Position numbers and translations under genes: made by a program. Below the pieces are notes generated by a model. That model saw only the letters and a list, made by a program, of their open reading frames with translations, was not told the DNA's origin and made no database searches. DNA of 64,000 nucleotides from Aminipila sp032051575 (GTDB lineage: Bacteria; Bacillota; Clostridia; Peptostreptococcales; Anaerovoracaceae), in NCBI RefSeq assembly GCF_032051575.1, contig NZ_DAMBYD010000002.1:186001-250000 (forward strand), given 5' to 3'. Shown one piece after another: positions 25,388-33,653 of the stretch. The stretch's first letter is position 1. Every line of letters begins with the position of its first letter.

Positions 25388-26083
25388 ATGAATAATAAGA
25401 TATTATTAGTGGATGATGAACCGGATATTACAAATTTAATTGAAGAAGTATTACGCAAAGATGGTTTTACCAATATAGCAAAAGCTAATACTGGTGTAAG
25501 TGCAATTGAACTTTGTAAAAAACACTCACCTGATGTGATTGTGTTAGACATTATGCTGCCGGATATAGACGGTATTGAGGTGTGCAAAAAGATACGAGAG
25601 TTTTCTTATTGCTCTATTCTATTTTTATCTTCAAAAAATGATGATGTGGATAAAATTCTGGGGTTATCTGCAGGTGGAGATGATTATGTGATTAAACCAT
25701 TCAGTCCCAAAGAAATTGTTTTTCGTATTAAAGCACAGCTTCGTAGACAGCAGTATCAAAACACAACTCTGGTAGATGGCAAAATAATTGTATCTGGCAA
25801 TGTTTCAATTGATATTGATGGGTACCGAGTATGCAAGAACAATGTTGATGTTGCATTAACAAGTCGAGAGTTCCTGCTTATCAGTTATATGGCACAGAAC
25901 GCAAATAAAATTATTAGTAAAGAACGTTTATATGAACAGGTATGGGGCGAAGAGAGTGTTGTCTGTGACAACACTATTATGGTTCACATGAGACATATAA
26001 GAGAAAAGATTGAAGATAATCCATCTATTCCGCAAATAATTATCACTGTAAAAGGACTTGGATATAAGTTTATGAAGAGGTGA
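25388..26083 (+). CDS. OmpR/PhoB-family response regulator (second ABC-linked system)
   Basis: A 231-residue protein. I start at ATG 25388, behind GGAGAAGGA, rather than at an upstream TTG, because it gives the normal MNNKILLVDDEPD. Receiver Asp is in VIVLDIMLPDIDG, with the conserved Lys in VIKPFSPKE. The C-terminal winged helix ends SIPQIIITVKGLGYKFMKR. The kinase gene follows four bases later. The module repeats the logic of 1959-6924, but with lower G+C and with permease before ATPase. Confidence 0.93.
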   Translation: MNNKILLVDDEPDITNLIEEVLRKDGFTNIAKANTGVSAIELCKKHSPDVIVLDIMLPDIDGIEVCKKIREFSYCSILFLSSKNDDVDKILGLSAGGDDYVIKPFSPKEIVFRIKAQLRRQQYQNTTLVDGKIIVSGNVSIDIDGYRVCKNNVDVALTSREFLLISYMAQNANKIISKERLYEQVWGEESVVCDNTIMVHMRHIREKIEDNPSIPQIIITVKGLGYKFMKR

Positions 26084-26087
26084 TAGG

Positions 26088-27491
26088 ATGAAAAAGTCAG
26101 GTTATCGGTCAATTTTTCATATTTATTTAATTTTCTTTTTTCTCCTAATTGGAATGGTATTGTTTGTCATTGGTACAGTATTTTTCACCATTACAATACA
26201 AAAACCGAATGGTCAGTTAGGACGAAGCGATTGGCCCAAAAACTTTACAGAGGAATTTAGTGCGCAGATCATATTTGTTGATGGAAAGCCGCAGGTGAAA
26301 CAAGCGGGATTGGCGCAATTACAGGAGAGCAACCTGTGGTTGCAAATTATAGACGAAAACGGAAATGCTGTTTTTACATATAACACGCCGCAAGGGGTAC
26401 CTTCTCATTATACCTATGCAGAATTATTGGGCTTTTATGAAACAGGCTCAGTTGGAAATCAGTCCATATTTACGGAATCTGCTCGGAATGATGGGCGTAG
26501 CTGGGTTTATGTTGTGGGATTTCCTCTTGATATATCAAAAGTAACCATGTATTTGGACGGCAATAAGTTTTCAACGGGGAAGCCAATTTTTCTGAGTTTA
26601 ATTGCTGCAATGGTATTAGTGGTGGTGCTGTCAGGGCTCGGATATGGATATTGGATGACAAAAAATATGTCTCGATTAACAATCGCAGTAAAAGACGTCG
26701 CTAACAGAGCCTATCTTCCGATTATTGACCAAGGTTCTTTTGCCGACGTATATATTAGCTTGAATACTCTTGATACTGAAATTAAAGCAAGTGATATAGC
26801 TCGAGAACAAAATGATAAAATGCGTGAAGAATGGATTGCTAATGTTACCCACGACCTCAAAACTCCACTTTCACCAATAAGGGGATACGCTGAATTGATG
26901 GTTGATCCTCAATATCCGATTACATCCGATGAAATAGTTAAGTATGCACAAACTATTTTGAAGAATACAGTGTACGCACAAATTTTGATTGACGATTTAA
27001 AATTAACGTATCAGTTGCAGAATGAAATGTTTCCAATTCATAAAGAGCAAGGGAATCTTACAAGGTTTATAAAAGAAACAGTAATCGATGTACTTAATCA
27101 TCCAGATTATGCAACAAGAAATATTTATTTTAGCAGCTGTGCTGATAGTACGTGGTTTGATTTTGACCCTAAGCTGTTAAAAAGGGCATTTAATAATTTA
27201 CTTATCAATGCATTGGTCCATAATAGCGAAGAAACAAAACTCTTTGTTTCTATCAAGAGCACAGGGAATATCCAAATTTGCATTAGTGATGACGGAAAAG
27301 GAATGAACGGTGATGAGTTACACAATTTGTTTTCACGATATTATCGAGGGACAAACACAGGAGAAAAAGCAGAGGGCACAGGCTTGGGATTAGCAATTGC
27401 GAAACAAATTATCGAACTTCACGGTGGAACAATTTCTGTGGACAGTAAATTAAACTTTGGGACGAGCTTTTATATTACATTTGCGAAATAA
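26088..27491 (+). CDS. Sensor histidine kinase (second ABC-linked system)
   Basis: A 467-residue kinase with membrane segments at about 9-33 and 164-187. These enclose an extracellular sensor of about 130 residues, unlike the kinase at 2632-3621. A HAMP-like linker precedes the H-box (WIANVTHDLKTPLSPIRGYA). The N-box is FNNLLINALVHN, and the G-boxes are ISDDGKGM and GTGLGLAIAKQI. It probably phosphorylates the regulator encoded four bases upstream, and together they probably control the permease-ATPase genes that follow. The signal is unknown. Confidence 0.92.
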   Translation: MKKSGYRSIFHIYLIFFFLLIGMVLFVIGTVFFTITIQKPNGQLGRSDWPKNFTEEFSAQIIFVDGKPQVKQAGLAQLQESNLWLQIIDENGNAVFTYNTPQGVPSHYTYAELLGFYETGSVGNQSIFTESARNDGRSWVYVVGFPLDISKVTMYLDGNKFSTGKPIFLSLIAAMVLVVVLSGLGYGYWMTKNMSRLTIAVKDVANRAYLPIIDQGSFADVYISLNTLDTEIKASDIAREQNDKMREEWIANVTHDLKTPLSPIRGYAELMVDPQYPITSDEIVKYAQTILKNTVYAQILIDDLKLTYQLQNEMFPIHKEQGNLTRFIKETVIDVLNHPDYATRNIYFSSCADSTWFDFDPKLLKRAFNNLLINALVHNSEETKLFVSIKSTGNIQICISDDGKGMNGDELHNLFSRYYRGTNTGEKAEGTGLGLAIAKQIIELHGGTISVDSKLNFGTSFYITFAK

Positions 27492-27532
27492 ATTAAGGTT
27501 AATTAAGGTTGACTGAAAGATAAATTAAGGTC
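27491..27532 (+). promoter_or_regulatory. Direct repeats, candidate response-regulator sites
   Basis: AATTAAGGT-type repeats start at 27491, 27501 and 27523, i.e. 10 and 22 bases apart (one and two helix turns). They lie between the kinase and the permease gene, the place expected for activation by an OmpR-type regulator. Confidence 0.4.
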
Positions 27533-27577
27533 AATGGCTTATCATGTTTTATGTGATAACCATTGATCTTTTTATTA
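27528..27577 (+). terminator. Hairpin after the kinase gene
   Basis: GGTCAATGG pairs with CCATTGATC and TTATCA pairs with TGATAA inside it; CTTTTTATT follows. It probably terminates or attenuates read-through from the kinase gene. Confidence 0.7.
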
Positions 27578-27599
27578 GTTTCGGAAAGGAAGTATTTAT

Positions 27600-30092
27600 T
27601 TGAAAATCATATTAAAATACATTCTCACGAATGTAAAAGAACGGAAAACGAGAACCGCCGTTATGCTTCTTTCGGTAATTCTCTCAACTACATTGCTATT
27701 TGTTTCTCTTTCGATTGGAGATTCTTATGCAAGTGCACAACGAAAAATGGCCAGGGGCGTTGCCGGAAATGCCACAATTTCTGTGTCTACAATGCAAGTC
27801 GATGATGGAGGAACAAACTGGATTACAGAAGAAACAATTCCCAATTTACCATCTATAAAAAACAGGGTAGGGATTATAAAAACTACTGCTCTTTACAAAG
27901 AGAACGGATATTATGAGAATTTTGACCTTCTGGCTGCCGACATAGAACAGCTCAACACCATCAACAAACCCCGCCTGGCAGATGGAACCAAATTGGAAAA
28001 TATTTCAGGAAATGAAATTGTGTTACCTAAACGGTTTACATCAAAATATGGTGTGCAGGTTGGAGATACGTTTTCCTTGTATATTGGCGGCGTGCCAATT
28101 GAATTCAAGGTGGCGGCTATTGCAGCTTATGACACAGTGTTTTTACGGCATACTAGAGGAACTACTGCATTGCTTTCAAAAGAAACACTGCAACAGATAT
28201 TGAATATTTCCGATGGATATAGCGAGATTATGATTGAACCTGCTGATGGGACTGAAACTGAGCAACTAAAAAGTGAACTGTCCACTGCATTGTCCACCAA
28301 TGAATTTAAAATATCGGCTATTGTCAATGAAGCACAGGTTGAAGCTGATGCAAAACAAAAATCCATGCCATTTTTCTTAATCAGCTTTTTCACTCTGACC
28401 ATGAGTGTGTTCATTATTTTTAGCAGTTACAAAGTAATTACAATGGAGAGACTGCCTGTTGTTGGAACTTTTCGTAGTATAGGAGCCACCGAAAGGACAG
28501 TTACCAATATTTTAATGCTTGAAAGTTTGTTCTATGGTGTGTTAGGTGGTGTTTTGGGTATTCCTCTCGGTTTTGGTGTATTAAAAGTAATGCTGCAAGG
28601 TTTGACAAACTCTTTATCACAAGGAATAGAAATCCCTATGGTAGTTTCACCGTTTGCTATATTGATTACTATTTTTGTATCGGTTATGGTTTCCTTGTTG
28701 AGTGCTTATATTCCGGTTAAACGAGCAAGTAGACTGCCAATTAAGGATGTTGTACTGGGGACTGTAGAAGAAAAGCATACATCAAGTATTGTAAAATTTA
28801 TTTTTGGCGTGGTGCTTTTGGCTGTGTCAGTTATCTTTCCACATTTAGCAAGTGGTAGAATGCTATATTTGGCAGGCGGCTTTTCGTTATTGGGTTTGAT
28901 CGTGGCAACCATCATTGTGATACCTCTTATTATTTCCATGGCATCCACAGTATTTGAACATATATATGGGCTGTTTTTTGGTAATGAGGGGCGATTAGCT
29001 GCTCGCAATATGAGAGATAACAAAAATGTAAACCAAAATATCACGCTGCTATTTATCAGCATATCTGCAGTTATTGCTATTAGCGTAGTCGGTAATTTTG
29101 TAAGTGTCTATGTTGGTGATGTATTTCGTGGAGCGAAGCTCGATGGCTTTGCGGATGCAACCATGAGTGCTGAATTTGTTCAGCAAGTTGAGGGGACACA
29201 GGGGATTGAAACCGTGTTGCCAACGTTTGTATTCAATAACAGTGTTAAGGGTGATGGCACTACTTTTACACGTATGGAAGCAACAAGTGATTTGAGCCTG
29301 TATAGTGATATGTATGGCCTTAGTTATAATAGTGGTGAAGCAGCAAGAAAAGCAAAAACAGACTTTAAAAACACACGTGTCGTTGTTCTTAGTAAAGATT
29401 GTCTTAAACAGCGTGGACTAAAAGTTAACGATAGGATTCTGATGTCTGCCAATGGCAACCAATATGATTATGTAATTGTTGGTAGTTTTGGCTCCAGAGC
29501 CAATGATACCGAAGCTATTATCCCCGCCGCTTATGCAGAAAGTGACTTTGGAGCTGTCAATTACGGCATTTTGGCATATACTGCCGCCGATCCCGAAGCC
29601 GTCATGATCCAGATTCGAGATTTGTTCGGAAGCGCTTCAAACTGGAGCCGTACAGTGGAAGAATTTAATGCGGATGCACTCTCAACAATCAGTGCTTTTC
29701 TAAAGCCAATGCAGAATATGACGTATTTCATTTTGCTCTTAGCTACAGTTGGTGTAATTAACAATCTACTGATTAACTACATCCAAAAAAGACGCCCCAT
29801 TGCAATGTATAAATCCGTCGGCATGAGCAACGCACAAAATATCAAAATGACGTTAATTGAAGGGTTCACCTCTGGCATGTTGGGTGCTATCATTGCGATG
29901 GGAGTTTCATACTTGGAAATTAGAACTATTTTCCTTGTGGCAGGCCCTAAAATTACTATGCAGCCGGATTTGGATGTGCGGGTATTCATTATGGCAGGAG
30001 TCATGGGAATTGTGGTCACTTTGATTGGTTCGTTAGTTCCAATTCTGAAAGGCTCTCAGATGAAAATTGTTGAAGAAATTAAATTTGAATAA
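27600..30092 (+). CDS. ABC transporter permease with two FtsX domains (second system)
   Basis: An 830-residue membrane protein starting at TTG 27600 behind GGAAAGGA. The layout is one membrane segment, a large extracellular domain, three segments with LPVVGTFRSIGATERTVTN, then a second such unit ending RRPIAMYKSVGMSNAQNIKM and three segments. This is the arrangement of MacB/LolE-type permeases involved in envelope stress or peptide resistance. Its ATPase gene follows 15 bases downstream. It resembles the permease at 4384-6924 only in architecture and short motifs, so the modules are not a recent duplication. Confidence 0.9.
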   Translation: MKIILKYILTNVKERKTRTAVMLLSVILSTTLLFVSLSIGDSYASAQRKMARGVAGNATISVSTMQVDDGGTNWITEETIPNLPSIKNRVGIIKTTALYKENGYYENFDLLAADIEQLNTINKPRLADGTKLENISGNEIVLPKRFTSKYGVQVGDTFSLYIGGVPIEFKVAAIAAYDTVFLRHTRGTTALLSKETLQQILNISDGYSEIMIEPADGTETEQLKSELSTALSTNEFKISAIVNEAQVEADAKQKSMPFFLISFFTLTMSVFIIFSSYKVITMERLPVVGTFRSIGATERTVTNILMLESLFYGVLGGVLGIPLGFGVLKVMLQGLTNSLSQGIEIPMVVSPFAILITIFVSVMVSLLSAYIPVKRASRLPIKDVVLGTVEEKHTSSIVKFIFGVVLLAVSVIFPHLASGRMLYLAGGFSLLGLIVATIIVIPLIISMASTVFEHIYGLFFGNEGRLAARNMRDNKNVNQNITLLFISISAVIAISVVGNFVSVYVGDVFRGAKLDGFADATMSAEFVQQVEGTQGIETVLPTFVFNNSVKGDGTTFTRMEATSDLSLYSDMYGLSYNSGEAARKAKTDFKNTRVVVLSKDCLKQRGLKVNDRILMSANGNQYDYVIVGSFGSRANDTEAIIPAAYAESDFGAVNYGILAYTAADPEAVMIQIRDLFGSASNWSRTVEEFNADALSTISAFLKPMQNMTYFILLLATVGVINNLLINYIQKRRPIAMYKSVGMSNAQNIKMTLIEGFTSGMLGAIIAMGVSYLEIRTIFLVAGPKITMQPDLDVRVFIMAGVMGIVVTLIGSLVPILKGSQMKIVEEIKFE

Positions 30093-30107
30093 AAGGAGGA
30101 ATGATAC

Positions 30108-30794
30108 ATGAAAAACGTAAGTACACATTACGCCGTTGAGGCGAAAGATATTATTAAAGAATACCAAATGGGGGATAGCGTTACTAGAATTCTTAAAGGT
30201 GTATCATTACAAATAGCACAGGGAGAATTTGTATCTATCATGGGACCATCAGGTTCTGGCAAAAGTACTTTGCTTTATATTCTTGGTGGATTAGATAATC
30301 CTACTCACGGTAGTGTTCTAATGAATGGAATAGACATTTCCAAATTTAGTGACAATAAAAAAAGCGTCATGCGCCGCCGAAACATCGGCTTCGTATTCCA
30401 GTTTTATAATCTGATTCCTAATCTCAATGTTGAGGAAAATATCATGCTGCCGCTTCTGCTGGATGGTAAGTACATGAAAGACTACCAAAAGCAGCTCGCA
30501 CAGATTGTAGACATCGTAGGATTATCAAACAGAAGAAAGCATACGCCAAGAGAATTGTCCGGCGGACAGCAGCAACGTGTAGCTATTGCAAGGGCTCTTA
30601 TAAACAATCCAGAAATTTTGTTTGCCGACGAACCCACCGGGAATCTTGATAGTAAAATCGGCACAGAAATTATGGACTTGCTACGAGAAATCAATCAAGA
30701 GACCAACAGGACAATTATTATGGTTACGCATTCACAGGAAGCGGCACAAAGCAGCAGCCGTACAATTACAGTTCGTGATGGGGTAATCCTATAA
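30108..30794 (+). CDS. ABC transporter ATP-binding protein (second system)
   Basis: A 228-residue ATPase with Walker A GPSGSGKST, Q-loop FQFYNLIPNL, signature LSGGQQQR, Walker B ILFADEPTGNLDS and switch His MVTHS. AAAGGAGG precedes the ATG. It is the last gene of the second two-component/ABC unit and energises the permease encoded upstream. No strong terminator separates it from the guanidine promoter that starts 14 bases later. Confidence 0.94.
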   Translation: MKNVSTHYAVEAKDIIKEYQMGDSVTRILKGVSLQIAQGEFVSIMGPSGSGKSTLLYILGGLDNPTHGSVLMNGIDISKFSDNKKSVMRRRNIGFVFQFYNLIPNLNVEENIMLPLLLDGKYMKDYQKQLAQIVDIVGLSNRRKHTPRELSGGQQQRVAIARALINNPEILFADEPTGNLDSKIGTEIMDLLREINQETNRTIIMVTHSQEAAQSSSRTITVRDGVIL

Positions 30795-30807
30795 TCATAA
30801 ATAAGAA

Positions 30808-30836
30808 TTGACATTAATCCAGTCTTTTGATAGGAT
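30808..30836 (+). promoter_or_regulatory. Promoter of the guanidine riboswitch-gdx transcript
   Basis: TTGACA (30808-30813), 17-base spacer, TAGGAT (30831-30836). The -35 part (22 bases from 30802) is repeated exactly at 35295-35316. Confidence 0.75.
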
Positions 30837-30865
30837 AATGTAGTACAAATTAATATAATGTTTAA

Positions 30866-30957
30866 GTTTTATAGGGTTCCGCAGTTTAGGACTGGTCTGG
30901 TCCAAGATAAAACGCACAGTACTGCTGTGTTCACGGAAGGATAAAAGCCTGGGAGAT
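30866..30957 (+). ncRNA. Guanidine-I (ykkC) riboswitch aptamer
   Basis: The conserved ykkC blocks are present in order: TAGGGTTCCGC, GGACTGGTC, ACGGAAGGATAAAAGCC and the final TGGGAGA. This class binds free guanidinium and turns on detoxification or export genes. Here it precedes a Gdx-type exporter. The last block forms the 5' side of the terminator, so ligand binding should prevent termination. Confidence 0.92.
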
Positions 30958-30988
30958 ATTTTTAAAGATATTCCCTGGGCTTTTTTTA
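30946..30988 (+). terminator. Riboswitch-controlled terminator
   Basis: GCCTGGGAGATATT (from 30947) pairs with GATATTCCCTGGGC (30967-30980), one mismatch and several wobbles, followed by seven T. It shares bases with the aptamer 3' end. Confidence 0.85.
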
Positions 30989-31016
30989 TTTTTCTAAATT
31001 GAAAGGAGTGTAAACG

Positions 31017-31337
31017 ATGGAATGGTTATTTTTGATTTTAGCAGGTGGTTTTGAAGTGGGGTGGGCTTTCAGCTTAAAATACTCTCAAGGATTTACCCAA
31101 TTGATACCAAGTGTGGTTACAGTATTTGGAATGATATTGAGCTTCTATTTTCTATCATTAGCTTTAAAAGAACTCCCTCTAGGGAATGCTTATGCTATTT
31201 GGACAGGGATTGGCACGGTGGGTACTGTATTTTTAGGCATTATATTATTTAAAGAACCATTTGATATAATGCGATTAGTTTGCATTGGGCTGATTGTCAC
31301 AGGAATAATAGGATTAAAACTTGTATCACCCCACTAA
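31017..31337 (+). CDS. gdx: Guanidinium exporter, SMR family (SugE/Gdx type)
   Basis: A 106-residue SMR protein with four membrane helices. The N-terminal GGFEVGWAFSLKYSQGF carries the conserved E13 and W16 of the Gdx (SugE) branch, which exchanges guanidinium for protons as a dual-topology dimer. GNAYAIWTGIGTVGT is the helix-3 signature. AAAGGAG lies just before ATG. Control by the guanidine-I riboswitch immediately upstream supports the guanidinium assignment. A 3'-fragment of a second copy lies at 35317-35420. Confidence 0.95.
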   Translation: MEWLFLILAGGFEVGWAFSLKYSQGFTQLIPSVVTVFGMILSFYFLSLALKELPLGNAYAIWTGIGTVGTVFLGIILFKEPFDIMRLVCIGLIVTGIIGLKLVSPH

Positions 31338-31724
31338 TGTCGTAATAAAAATGTTGAATTTATTTAGTTGTGAGGAGATAAAATTTTATGCCAATATATA
31401 TCTTAGCTTTTATGTTATGGCAGGCACTATCTACAAATTATAAAAAGAAAATGATCAGATCAGGTTTTGTTGTTTTTGCGTTTTGGGAACAGTGCTTAAT
31501 GCAGCACAGCAATTGAAGATTCATGGCTTGCGCATAAATGAAATCATTGTATGATGAGTAAATGGTAACCATATGGTTTATATAAGGATATAATAAACCA
31601 ATAAGAAGACATTTATAACTACTCTTTATAGAATTACATATATCGTACTAAAAATCCCACCACCTAAAGCTCTTATGCAGCAATTTGCAGGAAGCCGTAC
31701 ATTCTATAAAGGAGGAGATTTCTA
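31338..31724. other. Decayed region between gdx and the multicopper oxidase
   Basis: No intact gene. It holds the efr1 remnant at 31438-31516 and a 42-codon chimeric frame (31388-31516) with a GAGGAGA ribosome binding site. The first part of that frame, MPIYILAFMLWQAL, resembles a membrane-protein start. The last 170 bases contain the palindrome AACCATATGGTT and probably the promoter of the oxidase gene, not clearly of the housekeeping type. Confidence 0.5.
31438..31516 (-). pseudogene. Remnant of the 3' end of an EFR1-type ferredoxin gene
   Basis: ATTATAAAAAGAAAATG followed by a degenerate match to TCAGGTTTTGTTG, then GCGTTTTGGGAACAGTGC, copies the 3' end of the gene at 35447-36247, with about 58 bases missing in the middle. 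It sits downstream of intact gdx at the place where the intact efr1 sits downstream of the gdx fragment in the second copy. It is therefore a leftover of a tandem duplication. Confidence 0.8.
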
Positions 31725-33548
31725 ATGCCTAAACCACTTGACCCAAATAGTATTCCCAAATATGTGAACCAATTATTTATTCCACCTGTCTACGAGCCAA
31801 CCTTGATTAAAGATGCAATTAGCTGTAAGGTAAAAGGTCATTTTTATCGGGTGACAATCAGTAAGTTCAAACAACAAATATTACCCCAAGGTTTTCCTAA
31901 AACAACTGTGTTTGGCTACAGCAGCAAAGTGAGAGACCCCAAAACCGGTGAACTTATTCCGGATTTCAAGTCCTCTCCTGGTCCGACTTTTAAGGCTATA
32001 AGACACATTCCTATCAAAGTTCAATGGGTTAATAATCTGACTTCACCCCAGCCATTGGCAGTGGACCCAACAATTCATTGGGCTAATCCCAATGATATGG
32101 AGATGCCCATGCCGCCGTTCCCACCATTTCCACCAGGATTTCATTTAGCCCAAAGTCCAGTGCCGATTGTGACCCATCTGCATGGAGGAGAAACGGAACC
32201 ACCTTCTGACGGCTATCCGGAAGCCTGGTTCACCGTGGGAGAAGAGATTACCGGCCCTGATTTTATAACATCCCGTTATTATTATGGGAATGAGCAAGAA
32301 CCAACCACTTTATGGTATCATGATCATGCGTTAGGCTTGACCCGTGAAAATGTCTATATGGGATTAGCAGGCTTTTATTTACTGCGTGATCCTCACAATC
32401 AACTGGATGGAAAATGCTCTAAGCTGCCTAAAGGCGAATATGACATTCCCCTTGCCATACAAGACCGTTCTTTCTTTGACGACGGATCCCTGAATTTTCC
32501 TAGTGTTGGCGTAAATCCGAATATCCATCCTTACTGGAGACCTGCATTTATCGGTGATACTATAATGGTCAACGGCAGAGTATGGCCTAACCTAAATGTT
32601 GAACCAAGGCAGTATCGTTTCAGAGTTTTGAACGGTTCCAATACCCGATTCTATAATCTCACATTCTCTAATCAGATGCCATTTATACAAATTGGTACAG
32701 ACGGCGGCTACCTGCCGAAACCTGTCCAACTGGTTTCCCTGCTCATTTCACCAGGTGAACGGGCTGATATCCTTGTGGATTTTTCTAAGCTGTCACCAGG
32801 CACTGAATTAGTGCTGACCAATAATGCCAATGCCCCATTTCCTAATGGGAATCCTCCGAATCCCCAGACAACAGGGCAGATTATGCAGGTTACCGTCCTA
32901 GATAAACCAGTGGTATTACCGTCACGACTGCCAAAAGTCTTAAATGTTCTGCCTCGGTTAAAACACGTTGACAAGACGCGTACCTTAACCCTTATTGTAG
33001 TTGGTGACCCAGCTAAACCACTGGAACTTTTATTAGACGGTCAGATGTGGGATGCACCTGTTTCTGAACTGCCGCTGGTAGGTTCGACCGAAGATTGGCA
33101 GATTGTAAATTTAACAGGAGGTGCTCATCCAATCCATCTTCATTTAATTCAATTCCGGCTGGTCAGCCGTCAGGCTTTTCTAGCTGCCCAATATAAAAAT
33201 GATTGGTTAGCCTTGAACGGGCAGCCGCCCTTTGACCATCCAACTAAAGTGCTTCCTGTGGACCCTTACTTGCTGGATGGACCAATTAATCCGCCTGCTC
33301 ATGAGGATGGCTGGAAGGATACAATCCAGGTTTATCCAGGACAAATAACCACCATTAGAGCTCGATTCGCTCCTCAGGATGTGGTGGTATCGATTCCCGG
33401 TGAGAATCTTTTTCCATTCAATCCTGCTGTCGAACCAGGCTATGTATGGCACTGTCATATTATCGATCACGAAGACAATGAAATGATGCGGCCCTACAAG
33501 GTCAGAAATCCACATGAGCATTGCAGCTGCCTGTATACACGGGAATAA
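31725..33548 (+). CDS. Multicopper oxidase, CotA/bilirubin-oxidase type
   Basis: A 607-residue three-cupredoxin protein without signal peptide. All four copper motifs are present: THLHGGE at about 150, WYHDHALG at about 197, HPIHLHLI at about 468, and WHCHIIDHEDNEMM at about 576. The last contains the Cys-His bridge and the axial Met of type-1 copper. Length and motifs match CotA, the spore-coat laccase of Bacillus, which lacks a secretion signal because it is made in the mother cell. It oxidises phenols, bilirubin or Mn/Fe with O2. AAAGGAGG precedes ATG. A bidirectional terminator separates it from the convergent ASST gene. Confidence 0.93.
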   Translation: MPKPLDPNSIPKYVNQLFIPPVYEPTLIKDAISCKVKGHFYRVTISKFKQQILPQGFPKTTVFGYSSKVRDPKTGELIPDFKSSPGPTFKAIRHIPIKVQWVNNLTSPQPLAVDPTIHWANPNDMEMPMPPFPPFPPGFHLAQSPVPIVTHLHGGETEPPSDGYPEAWFTVGEEITGPDFITSRYYYGNEQEPTTLWYHDHALGLTRENVYMGLAGFYLLRDPHNQLDGKCSKLPKGEYDIPLAIQDRSFFDDGSLNFPSVGVNPNIHPYWRPAFIGDTIMVNGRVWPNLNVEPRQYRFRVLNGSNTRFYNLTFSNQMPFIQIGTDGGYLPKPVQLVSLLISPGERADILVDFSKLSPGTELVLTNNANAPFPNGNPPNPQTTGQIMQVTVLDKPVVLPSRLPKVLNVLPRLKHVDKTRTLTLIVVGDPAKPLELLLDGQMWDAPVSELPLVGSTEDWQIVNLTGGAHPIHLHLIQFRLVSRQAFLAAQYKNDWLALNGQPPFDHPTKVLPVDPYLLDGPINPPAHEDGWKDTIQVYPGQITTIRARFAPQDVVVSIPGENLFPFNPAVEPGYVWHCHIIDHEDNEMMRPYKVRNPHEHCSCLYTRE

Positions 33549-33580
33549 CGGGCTGTCCAAAAGTAAAGGCTGCAATTTAA

Positions 33581-33611
33581 AAGGCATGAAGAATTTAATT
33601 CTTTATGCCTT
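33581..33611. terminator. Bidirectional terminator between oxidase and sulfotransferase-like gene
   Basis: AAGGCATGAAGAAT (33581-33594) pairs with ATTCTTTATGCCTT (33598-33611), one wobble pair, between convergent genes. Confidence 0.75.
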
Positions 33612-33653
33612 AATTATATTATGATACTCCCAAGCTCGTTAAATTATGGGAAG

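Noticed and set aside
1959..30794. The two regulator-kinase-ABC modules as a recent duplication
   Set aside because: Gene order, kinase topology, base composition and protein sequences differ; only family motifs are shared.
31388..31516. 42-codon frame with a ribosome binding site as a real small protein
   Set aside because: Its second half is the antisense remnant of efr1, so the frame is most likely accidental after a deletion.
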